A stretch of 64,000 nucleotides of DNA from Nocardia anaemiae NBRC 100462 (GTDB taxonomy: Bacteria > Actinomycetota > Actinomycetes > Mycobacteriales > Mycobacteriaceae). Location of the stretch: positions 1 to 64,000 of the forward strand of contig NZ_BDAZ01000058.1 of NCBI RefSeq assembly GCF_001612725.1, given 5' to 3'. Under the pieces are notes generated by a model. It was not told the DNA's origin and ran no database searches. It was given only the letters and a program-made list of their open reading frames with translations. The translations under genes and the position numbers were made by a program. Positions 57,469 to 64,000 of the stretch are shown here, piece after piece (positions within the stretch are counted from its first letter, which is position 1; each line of letters begins with the position of its first letter).

Positions 57469-59196
57469 GTGGTGTCCGAGCGTGCAGTGGTGGACGGGCG
57501 TTTCGAGTTGCTCGAGCCGCTCGGCAGTGGCGGTATGGGGACGGTGTGGCGTGCCTATGACCTCGCGCTGCATCGCGAGGTCGCGCTCAAGGAGGTGCGG
57601 GCGGAGACCGATGTCGCGGGCTCGCCCGGCGTGCACCGCGAGCGGGTGCTGCGCGAGGCCAGGGCGCTGGCCAGGATCGGTCATCCGAATGTCGTTGCCA
57701 TCCACCACATCGTGGACTCACCCGAAGTCGCGCATCCGTGGATCGTCATGGAACTGGTTCGCGGACAGAGTCTCGCCGATCGTTTGGCGGGCGGACCGAT
57801 GCCGCCTCTGCAAGCGGCGCATCTCGGCCGTGGCATCCTCGCCGCCCTCCGTGCCGCGCATCAGGTGGGCGTACTGCACCGCGATATCAAACCCGCGAAT
57901 GTGCTACTGCGCGAAGACGGTTCACCGGTCCTGACCGATTTCGGTATCGCCGCGATCAACGGCATGAACGGATTGACCTCCACCGGCAGCGTGGTCGGCT
58001 CGCTGGATTACGTTGCGCCGGAACGACTCAGTGGCCAGGAGGGCCATACCGCGTCTGACCTGTGGTCCTTCGGTTTGCTGCTGTACTTCGCGGTAGAGGG
58101 GTTCCACCCGATGCGGCGCGAGTCGACCGTCGCCACACTCGCCGCCGTGATCAGAGGGGAGGTGCCGCCGGCGCAGCGGGCTGGGGTGTTGACGGCGGTT
58201 TTGACGGCGCTGCTGGTGCCTGACCCGGATCGTCGGCCGAGCGCCGAACAAGTAGATCTGATGCTTGCGCAGGCGGTTGGGTTTGCCGGTGCGCCAAGGG
58301 TGTTCGATGTGCTGGGTGGGGGTAATGGACCGGGGGCTTCTGGTGGACTGAGTGGGGGCAGTGGTCCGGGAGCTGTTGGTGGGGAGGGCGGGTTTGCGGC
58401 CGATGCACCGGGCGGATTCAATTCGCCAGCAGGCAATACACCCGGTGCCTTCAATTCGCCTGGCGTAGTCGACCAGTTCCACGGACCCAGCGGTACGGCA
58501 CCCGCCACGCACCCATACGGCGCCACGAATCCCCCTGCACGCAAAACACTCTCACGCGGGATTGTCCTCGGCCTCGCCGCTGTCGCACTCATCGCCGCCG
58601 TCGTCGGCACAATGGTGATTGTGGCCCTGCGCCCCGATTCGACCGGCAACCTGGCCGATCCGAGCAATCGCCCCGCCACCAACGAATTCCCCGCCACAAG
58701 CCGAGCCACACTTCCGACGTCCGGAGCACCCGTCAATGGCAAAACCGTCGACCTCCTGACCCCGACCGGCATTCGCCAGGCCATCGCCGCACTCGAAAAG
58801 GTCTCCGGTAGCGATGAATTCAACGAGGCAACATTCTACCCGACCTACGCCAATGTCGGCGCACCGGTCAAAAACAAACCCGACCTCTACGACCTCTTCG
58901 TCTACCGCGACGGAACCGCCACCCGAAAAGGCGCGGGCGGCCCGCTCTCGGACAAAGCCACCATAAAGCTGAGCTCGATCAACTGGGACATCCTCCCCGA
59001 CCTATTCCGCACCGCCGACGAAAGCCTCGGCATCCCCACCCCCACCCTCCGCTACGTAATCGTCGACCCGGCCTGGACCTTCAACAACGACCAACCAACA
59101 GTCATGGTCTACCTGACCGACGACTACGGCGGCGCCGCCTACCTTGCCGCCAACACAGACGGCACCGTAGTAACCAAATACCCCAGGGGCCGCTAA
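57469..59196 (+). CDS. Receptor-type Ser/Thr protein kinase (PknB family)
   Basis: 575 residues from tandem GTG codons (57469/57472). The kinase domain covers about residues 12-270: LGSGGMGTVWRAYD, K41 in REVALKEVR, HRDIKPANVLL with H137-R138-D139, D157 in DFGIA, and VAPERLSGQEGHTASDLWSF. A Gly/Ala/Pro-rich linker (about 285-355) leads to one membrane helix (IVLGLAAVALIAAVVGTMVI, ~364-387) and an extracytoplasmic domain of about 170 residues ending FNNDQPTVMVYLTDDYGGAA. That domain is not a PASTA repeat and its ligand is unknown. Part of this 3' end is duplicated downstream. Confidence 0.93.
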   Translation: MVSERAVVDGRFELLEPLGSGGMGTVWRAYDLALHREVALKEVRAETDVAGSPGVHRERVLREARALARIGHPNVVAIHHIVDSPEVAHPWIVMELVRGQSLADRLAGGPMPPLQAAHLGRGILAALRAAHQVGVLHRDIKPANVLLREDGSPVLTDFGIAAINGMNGLTSTGSVVGSLDYVAPERLSGQEGHTASDLWSFGLLLYFAVEGFHPMRRESTVATLAAVIRGEVPPAQRAGVLTAVLTALLVPDPDRRPSAEQVDLMLAQAVGFAGAPRVFDVLGGGNGPGASGGLSGGSGPGAVGGEGGFAADAPGGFNSPAGNTPGAFNSPGVVDQFHGPSGTAPATHPYGATNPPARKTLSRGIVLGLAAVALIAAVVGTMVIVALRPDSTGNLADPSNRPATNEFPATSRATLPTSGAPVNGKTVDLLTPTGIRQAIAALEKVSGSDEFNEATFYPTYANVGAPVKNKPDLYDLFVYRDGTATRKGAGGPLSDKATIKLSSINWDILPDLFRTADESLGIPTPTLRYVIVDPAWTFNNDQPTVMVYLTDDYGGAAYLAANTDGTVVTKYPRGR

Positions 59197-59565
59197 CCTC
59201 AACAACTTTCCCCTTGACCGATACCAAACTCCCTGTACCTAATCGAAATTAGACGTAACAGAGGGTTCAACAGCCTCAAATATTTCTACCGGGAATAACA
59301 CACCGCCCATCGGTCACTCGTCCCGATGAAAACCCGTCCGACAATGCATAAGAGTGCAGCAACACGCAGGCGCTGACCCGGATCAGGCATCCGAACGTAA
59401 CGACCACTCAACAATCGCTGATTCGCCTGCTACCCCCGTCGCTCCGGCATGATGCACCGGCACCCAACTCAGATCGCGTGGGGACCAGTCTCATGAACGC
59501 GCGCCGAAATTACATTTTGATGTCAGGATCTTCTGCGAGGTAGCCGCCACATCGCGAATCGCTTG
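59197..59565. repeat. Downstream arm of a segmental duplication with a decayed small-protein copy
   Basis: The bases after the kinase stop match those after the kinase fragment at 60479-60645 (for example CTCAAATATT and CCGGGAATAACACACCGCCC). On the minus strand, 59274-59358 can be read as ALSDGFSSGRVTDGRCVIPG followed by RNI and a stop. This is the counterpart of the C-terminus of the small secreted protein at 60559-60795, without a start or signal peptide. From about 59370 to 59565 nothing is recognised. Confidence 0.6.
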
Positions 59566-59898
59566 TCACGATATGGATTTCGCTGTGAACCTGAAAGTGG
59601 CAGCCCACTGGTCCGGCCCCAATGGGTAACTCGAGCCGGAACAGTCCGCCTGCTCCCACACGGTGATCGTATATGCCGTGTTGTTGATTGCGGACCTGAT
59701 CGCACCAATAGCGAGGCAGCCCCCGGTCCTCTTCATAGCGAAGGTAGGCGCCCCGGGTTGGAAGTTGTCATCGGGCCACAGGCAAAAATTCTCGCCTGGA
59801 CAAGCGGATGGATCGGCATAAGATACACCCGCATCGAGCGTAGCAATGAAAGCGGCAGCCACTACTACCACTACGGCTCCACCAACAGTTCTTTTCAT
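59566..59898 (-). CDS. Secreted peptidase-inhibitor I36-like protein
   Basis: 110 residues from the ATG at 59898 after GAGGAGA. A signal peptide (RTVGGAVVVVVAAAFIATLD followed by AGVSYA) precedes a mature part of about 82 residues: CPGENFCLWPDDNFQPGAPT, CLAIGAIRSAINNTAYTITV, WEQADCSGSSYPLGPD. Four cysteines and the NFCLW/NNTAYTI blocks fit the I36 (SMPI-like, beta/gamma-crystallin fold) proteinase-inhibitor family of actinomycetes, which inhibit metallopeptidases. The fold assignment is good; the actual inhibitory activity is not shown. Confidence 0.75.
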   Translation of the reverse strand: MKRTVGGAVVVVVAAAFIATLDAGVSYADPSACPGENFCLWPDDNFQPGAPTFAMKRTGGCLAIGAIRSAINNTAYTITVWEQADCSGSSYPLGPDQWAATFRFTAKSIS

Positions 59899-60175
59899 GG
59901 ACGTCTCCTCGCAACTCCAGAAATAGTCAGTAGCTCCAGAAGGCGATGCCAATGTGACGTAAACGAATTGGATCCTCCCCCTGCGTCCAGTTCATTGTGT
60001 TCGACAGCGAGCGAGCCGTCAACCATGTCGGCCCCGAGCATCGGACGATGCCCGGCACGACCACCCGTCTGGTCTGAGCTTGCAATGCAGCGCATTCTGG
60101 CTCGCAAAAGGCCAGGTAATCAGACATCTCGGCTCCACGGATCCAATAACGTCGCTACAACCCGAAACCCACCGC

Positions 60176-60645
60176 CCCGCACGGAACCTCGAATCCCACT
60201 GAACGCAAACCACTCTCACGCGGGATCGTCATCGGCCCCCGGCCGCGGCAATCACCGCTGTCGTGGCCAGGCTAGCGATGGTGGTCCTTCGCCCAGGATT
60301 CAACGAAGCAACGTTCTTTCCCACCCCCACCCCCCGCTACGTAATCGTCGACCCGGCCTGGACCTTCAACAACGACCAACCAACAGTCATGATCTACCTG
60401 ACCGACGACTACGGCGGCGCCTATTTGGCCGCCAATACCGACGACACCGTAGTGACTAAATATCCCAGAGGCCGCTAGCTTCAACAGCTTTCACTCGGAC
60501 CGGCACCAAACCGCCTGCACCTAACTATAATTGGGCGCAACAAGCGGATTCAACAGGCTCAAATATTGGTACCGGGAATAACACACCGCCCATCAGGCCC
60601 GATAGTCCCGATGATCATCCCATCCGACAATGTACAAAAGCTGCC
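60176..60645 (+). repeat. Decayed copy of the kinase 3' half and its downstream flank
   Basis: Sequence from about 58515 to 59358 recurs here in shortened form. The linker CGCAAACCACTCTCACGCGG matches CGCAAAACACTCTCACGCGG before the kinase membrane helix. After ATGGTGGTCCTTCGCCC the copy jumps straight to the FNEATF coding part, then again past about 195 bases to CCCCGCTACGTAATCGTCGA, and continues through the stop and flank. Two internal deletions, at short GC-rich junctions, shorten the copy. Confidence 0.8.
60263..60478 (+). pseudogene. Fragment of the kinase extracytoplasmic domain
   Basis: An open frame of 71 residues, GFNEATFFPTPTPRYVIVDP then AWTFNNDQPTVMIYLTDDYG, ending VVTKYPRGR as in the kinase. 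Compared with the full gene it has one missing alanine in the DDYGGAAYLA element and several conservative changes, so the copy has diverged in protein sequence yet the frame is kept. It has no kinase domain and no membrane helix, and no good ribosome site, so it is taken as a pseudogene of recent origin. Confidence 0.7.
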
Positions 60646-60795
60646 GATCTGAACGCATTCCCGATGAGTATTCATAACCATCTGGTCCCCACAGGGCGTC
60701 CCAGGATCATCCGGAGCAGCCAGCGCACTCACCGGAAACAGCGCCGCGGCAACCCCTGCAGCACCAGTAGCAACCAATTGCGAAATACGAAGCAT
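60559..60795 (-). CDS. Small secreted cysteine-containing protein
   Basis: 78 residues from the ATG at 60795, seven bases after GGAGG. The signal peptide is LRISQLVATGAAGVAAALFP followed by VSALAA. The mature part has four cysteines: DPGTPCGDQMVMNTHRECVQ, IGSFCTLSDGMIIGTIGPDG and RCVIPGTNI, probably two disulfides. A degenerate relative of its C-terminus lies at 59274-59358, in the other arm of a duplicated segment. No family is recognised. It may be an effector or inhibitor associated with the neighbouring kinase and I36-like protein. Confidence 0.72.
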   Translation of the reverse strand: MLRISQLVATGAAGVAAALFPVSALAAPDDPGTPCGDQMVMNTHRECVQIGSFCTLSDGMIIGTIGPDGRCVIPGTNI

Positions 60796-60983
60796 GATCA
60801 ATCCTCCAACCGATGACGGATCGCGAGCACTCTCTATTCAGACCATCCGATCCCGACATTTCGCATCGAGCAAAATCCGTCCCGACCAGCACGATCCTAC
60901 TCCCGGCACTCCCAATCGCCCAGACCGGACAGCATGTCCACATATTCCACACTCGGTAAATCACACCCCCGATCGAAAGGCCA

Positions 60984-61193
60984 TCACAGAGACGGCCGCC
61001 TCTCCCGACTGTCATATTCGACGAGCCAGCCATCCACATCCACTTCACACACTGAACCATCTGACCGCAGGAACAGTGGCAAGCTATCAACCGGAGCGAC
61101 CCGCAGCTTGGTCGCCGTCTCCTCGTTGAAGACCGCCAACAAAGCCTGCACGGTTGGATTGGGTTTCCTTCGCCGCGGATCGATCTCGGACAT
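60984..61193 (-). CDS. Hypothetical protein
   Basis: From the ATG at 61193 (SEIDPRRRKPNPTVQALLAV) the frame encodes 69 residues; an ATG at 61217 would give 77. It has TVQALLAVFNEETATKLRVA and DSLPLFLRSDGSVCEVDVDG, WLVEYDSRERRPSL. The alternation of hydrophobic and charged residues is protein-like. It lies 34 bases downstream of the frameshifted gene at 61228 on the same strand, and no family is recognised. Confidence 0.45.
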   Translation of the reverse strand: MSEIDPRRRKPNPTVQALLAVFNEETATKLRVAPVDSLPLFLRSDGSVCEVDVDGWLVEYDSRERRPSL

Positions 61194-61204
61194 ACGGCTA
61201 AATC

Positions 61205-61503
61205 CCTTCGGGGACATTCACTCATATTCAACAACGAAATCCAATACTCCTCGCGCACCGCATCCCACAATCGCCGTGCTCAGGAAGCAATTCCCGAGCG
61301 TCGACCAGATCCGGATAGGAGTCGAACATGATCGTTCCCGGCTGCGCCTCCGGCAGTTGCGTCCGCGAAGGCAGTCGATAAGCCGTGAACGCTTCAGCAG
61401 GAAACTCCACCCGAAGGATCTGCGGAGCCCGCCCAACCAGTCGCCACACCACCTTCTTGGTTCCATCGTTGTTTCCAGTGGTATGCAACGAATTTAGATC
61501 CAT
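61205..61503 (-). pseudogene. Paralogue of the 1454-1720 family, broken by one frameshift
   Basis: Start ATG at 61503 with a good AGAGGGGA ribosome site: MDLNSLHTTGNNDGTKK, VVWRLVGRAPQILRVEFPAE, AFTAYRLPSRTQLPEAQPGT, IMFDSYPDLVDARELLPEHG. After GDCG the frame goes to an early stop at 61228. One base fewer near 61275 would continue as LWDAVREEYWISLL, the motif that completes the same family in the 1454-1720 gene. So a single-base indel has probably inactivated it, unless the base is a sequence error. Confidence 0.65.
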
Positions 61504-61838
61504 GTTCCCCTCTTGCCCTGAATGCTCCCGGTGCCGGGAAGCGACACATCCCGATGCCGGGGCGTTTGGAATGGCCCATTTACCCAGTGCCTCAACCAGG
61601 CGCACACACAACTCGAGCGATGGCAGCTCGGCTACCTCCGCTGCAATCGGGTACATGCCCGGTTTACGTTGCGGCAGAGTCGGATAATCGGCCGAACCCT
61701 CGTTATCACCATCCGAATTACTTGTCGCCACGCGTACAAGAGTCCTGCGCCGCAAGGGCCGTTACCACCACGTTCGCAGGACGTTTGGGACGTTCTCCGA
61801 TAAAGTGCCTGCTGTCCCGAGCGGCAGGAGGCGGTACT

Positions 61839-62599
61839 GTGAACGAAGCCCTGCGCCAAGCTATGGCCAAGGCCGGTGTATCGGATCAACAACTTGCGGA
61901 AGCGTGTGATGTCGATGTCAAGACAGTCAACCGATGGATCACACACCCCACTCGGACTCCGCACGCCCGACACCGTTGGGCGGCATGTCGAAAGCTCGGA
62001 GCAGAGGAGGCCGATTTGTGGCCATCAGCTATCCGGGTGAGCCTCAAAACCGGACCAGACCGCGAGATCGTCCAGGTTTTCCCGTACCGGTCTGCTGCGC
62101 CAGCTTCGTTGTGGCGCAACCTAATTCACAATGCACGACAAGAGCTGACCTTTGCTGGGTATACGAGCTACTTCCTCTGGCTCGAACAGGCCAATCTTGG
62201 AAAACTATTGCGCGCAAGGCATCAAATGGTTGCCGAATACGATTCTTGATAGGTGATCCTGACAGCGATGCCACCCGCCAACGTGAGCAGGAGGAGGGAG
62301 TCCCGCTCATGCTGTCAACCCGGATCGCCGTCACTGTCGGCGAGCTGCACAAGCTACGCGAGTGCGACAACATCGAAGCCAGGTACGAGACGGGGCACGT
62401 GAACATCTCCGTGTTCAGGTTCGACAACGAAATGATCGTCACCCCGATCCTGGCTCGCCGAGTAGGCCACGACTCGCCGATGTTCCACATCCGTCGCGAG
62501 CAGAACGACGGCATGTTCGACCGGTTCATGGAGCACGTTGATGAACTATGGTCCCGAGGCCGAGACATCTGGGAGGATCCCGCGCATGGGACGACGTGA
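61839..62599 (+). pseudogene. XRE regulator with C-terminal ligand domain, split by one frameshift
   Basis: From a GTG at 61839 after GCAGGAGG. The HTH part is AMAKAGVSDQQLAEACDVDV then KTVNRWITHPTRTPHARHRW; the frame runs on through RSAAPASLWRNLIHNARQEL, TFAGYTSYFLWLEQANL and ends at 62249. The other frame holds the natural continuation: TIARKASNGCRIRFLIGDPD, DNIEARYETGHVNISVFRFD and MFDRFMEHVDELWSRGRDIW, ending at 62599. A one-base indel near 62197-62205 explains the split. The C-terminal part overlaps the NUDIX start by 14 bases, so the intact gene and NUDIX were an operon. Confidence 0.7.
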
Positions 62600-63053
62600 C
62601 TACGAAAACGACCCGAACGCACCTGCAGCGAACAGTCTGGTACCCGCTGCGTCTGTGGTTGTCGTGAACGACACGGGGCAAGTCCTTCTGCAGCGCCGCG
62701 TCGACAACAGTATGTGGGCGCTGCCCGGCGGCAAAATGGAGCTCGGCGAATCACTCGCCGAATGCGGAATCCGAGAGACCAAGGAAGAGACCGGGATCGA
62801 TGTAGAGATCACTGGGATCGTTGGCACCTACACCAACCCCCGACACGTGTTCGCCTACGACGACGGAGAAGTGAGACAGGAGTTCTCGATCTGCCTTCTC
62901 GGCAGACCGGTCGGCGGCACGCTCACTGTGTCCGACGAATCCCACGAAGTGGCGTGGTTCGCGCCAGGCGACATCGCTTCTCTACCAATGGTTGCCAGCA
63001 TACGACGCCGATTGGATGACTGGCGCTCAGGGCAGTACCCCATCGTCCGCTAG
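62586..63053 (+). CDS. NUDIX hydrolase
   Basis: 155 residues from the ATG at 62586. The Nudix box is complete: GGKMELGESLAECGIRETKE then ETGI (G-x5-E-x7-REUxEExGU). It opens with NSLVPAASVVVVNDTGQVLL and LQRRVDNSMWALPG. Such proteins hydrolyse nucleoside diphosphates linked to other groups, sometimes 8-oxo-dGTP. The gene follows an XRE regulator with a ligand domain, and NUDIX-plus-XRE pairs are common in actinomycetes, where the NUDIX partner may modify the regulator's ligand. Confidence 0.87.
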   Translation: MGRRDYENDPNAPAANSLVPAASVVVVNDTGQVLLQRRVDNSMWALPGGKMELGESLAECGIRETKEETGIDVEITGIVGTYTNPRHVFAYDDGEVRQEFSICLLGRPVGGTLTVSDESHEVAWFAPGDIASLPMVASIRRRLDDWRSGQYPIVR

Positions 63054-63129
63054 CCTGAATCCTTCTCTGCAACAATAATTTCTGACAATTCGCGGAGCTC
63101 ACGGATTCGGGCAATACGACAGGTCCTCG

Positions 63130-63321
63130 ACCGAAGACCTCCGGCAGGTCCCGCCACGGCAGGCTGGTCCGCAGTCGATACAGCATCCCCTCCACCACCA
63201 GGCGATTGTTGGTACGACCCACGTGCCCTTCGGATTTCGGTAGCAGCAGCTCGAGCAACTCCCACTGCTTATCCGTCAGAACCTGATACTGATCACCTGC
63301 CACCGTCGCCACGACGACCAT
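63130..63321 (-). pseudogene. IS5-type transposase N-terminal fragment
   Basis: The frame starting at 63321 reads VAGDQYQVLTDKQWELLELL, LPKSEGHVGRTNNRLVVEGM and LYRLRTSLPWRDLPEVFG, which is the N-terminal (DUF4096) domain of IS5-family transposases. The expected continuation (PW-x-TV-x-x-R-F) is lost after VFG and the rest of the transposase is absent. It is a remnant of an insertion sequence; no terminal repeats were recognised. Confidence 0.8.
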
Positions 63322-63323
63322 GA

Positions 63324-63360
63324 TGGTCGATCAGCCCTGCTGTGCAGAGCTGATCGACCA
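63324..63360. terminator. Perfect hairpin after the TetR gene
   Basis: TGGTCGATCAGC (63324-63335) pairs with GCTGATCGACCA (63349-63360), a 12-bp stem with a 13-base loop, 20 bases after the TetR stop on the minus strand. It should end transcription of the TetR gene and shield the transposase remnant. Confidence 0.8.
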
Positions 63361-63380
63361 ATGCCATTGAGAGACACAGC

Positions 63381-63965
63381 CTAGCTCGCGGTCGGGTCGG
63401 TAACCGCGCGGACTACGGTTTCGAGGGCGTCTGCGGTTTGGTCGAGGGGGCGGGTGCTGCGTTGAGCTCGGCACATGGCGACGGTGCCTTCGATGGCGGC
63501 GACGATCAGGGTGGCGGTTCGGTCGGCGGCGGCGGGAGTCGCGCCGTGGGTGCGCAGGGATTCGGCGAGTAGTTCGATCCAGTGGTCGAAGGCGGCGGAG
63601 GCGGCGCGGCGCGGTTCGTCGTCGGCGTCGGGCTGGTCTTCGACCGAGACCGCCAGTACGGGGCATCCGGCACGGAAATCGCTGTCCACCACTACTTTTC
63701 GCCACATGTCTACAAATGCGCGGAGTCCGGCGACCGGTCCGGCGGGGAGTTCTCTGGCCAGCTTTCGGGAGGCCAGGGCGTCGGCGAAGCGGACGGCTTC
63801 GGCGGCCAGTTGGGATTTGCCACCGGGAAAGTAGTGGTAGGTCGAGCCGAGGGGTGCGCCGGAGTGTTTGGCCAGTTCGCGCACGCTGGTCGCGTTCAGC
63901 CCGCGGCGGCGCAGCATGTCGGCCGCGCCGGCCACCATTCGATCTCGCGCCTCCGACTGCGCCAT
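63381..63965 (-). CDS. TetR-family regulator (AcrR/LmrA type)
   Basis: 194 residues from the ATG at 63965 after GGGAGG (further in-frame ATGs at 63983 and 63995 lack a ribosome site). The HTH is MVAGAADMLRRRGLNATSVR, ELAKHSGAPLGSTYHYFPGG and KSQLAAEAV. The C-terminal part (TetR_C_33/LmrA-YxaF type) has FRAGCPVLAVSVEDQPDADD and AAIEGTVAMCRAQRSTRPLD. The upstream region reads ATGACAG/TCGTTAT, a partial palindrome that could be its operator and lies just inside the window end. Confidence 0.88.
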   Translation of the reverse strand: MAQSEARDRMVAGAADMLRRRGLNATSVRELAKHSGAPLGSTYHYFPGGKSQLAAEAVRFADALASRKLARELPAGPVAGLRAFVDMWRKVVVDSDFRAGCPVLAVSVEDQPDADDEPRRAASAAFDHWIELLAESLRTHGATPAAADRTATLIVAAIEGTVAMCRAQRSTRPLDQTADALETVVRAVTDPTAS

Positions 63966-64000
63966 CACACCTCCCTTGCTCATAACGACTGTCATAGCGT

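Noticed and set aside
57283..57708. 141-codon minus-strand frame at the kinase start
   Set aside because: Antisense shadow; the kinase glycine loop and lysine are encoded on the plus strand in the same bases.
59927..60127. 66-codon minus-strand frame before the I36-like gene (MSDYLAFCEPECAALQAQ...)
   Set aside because: Protein-like at its end, but without a ribosome site or recognisable family; it may be a remnant. Not strong enough to list as a gene.

Overview
The window is high-GC actinobacterial DNA. Gene content and order match the Mycobacteriales lineage: dapC-fdxC, fbiC, mshB-lpqW-typA, pimE beside phhB, and dapD/dapE-LOG-fadD6-folP2-gpgS all have counterparts in the Mycobacterium tuberculosis Rv1157-Rv1208 interval. 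There are no PE/PPE genes, while DUF5753/DUF397 regulator pairs, several MpaB-like oxygenases and a large accessory load suggest Nocardia or a close relative. The genus is an inference from content, not a database result.

Accessory left end, 1-8960. It holds a partial Uma2-type nuclease gene, a frameshift-riddled luciferase-like pseudogene, small hypotheticals, a DUF5753 regulator with its DUF397 partner, a SigG-like ECF sigma factor, a quinone-reductase-like enzyme and an SRPBCC pseudogene. It ends with a compact type VII secretion cassette: two WXG100 proteins, a 484-aa protein with a C-terminal ADP-ribosyltransferase domain, and a 67-aa possible immunity protein, closed by a strong terminator.

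Conserved core, 9000-44800. A minus-strand run carries dapE, two LOG-family genes, fadD6, folP2 and gpgS, with dapD divergent. Next come a PPOX-type protein and fadD36, then three DUF2236/MpaB-like oxygenases around a TetR gene. Each of the three has the same 27-bp operator in front of it. Proline catabolism (proline dehydrogenase, P5C dehydrogenase), dapC-fdxC, fbiC (F420), two PH-domain membrane proteins, an amino-acid permease, mshB (mycothiol), lpqW and pimE (PIM/LAM), typA and phhB follow. After them lie secreted or exported proteins: an Rv1157c-like protein, a serine/glycine repeat protein, a DUF1906 glycoside hydrolase, a tandem-duplicated unknown protein and a CHAP-like amidase.

Transport and regulation, 45000-57100. 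A four-gene osmoprotectant ABC operon is followed by a DinB/MDMPI protein divergent from a WYL regulator, an MmyB-type XRE regulator, an MFS exporter divergent from its MarR regulator, a lipoprotein, an AraC regulator, an EamA transporter and two related conserved envelope genes.

Accessory right end, 57400-64000. A receptor Ser/Thr kinase has part of its 3' half duplicated downstream as a decayed copy. Small secreted proteins (one an I36-type inhibitor) lie among the copies. Two frameshifted genes, a NUDIX gene, an IS5-type transposase remnant and a TetR gene finish the window. Broken genes concentrate in the two accessory ends.
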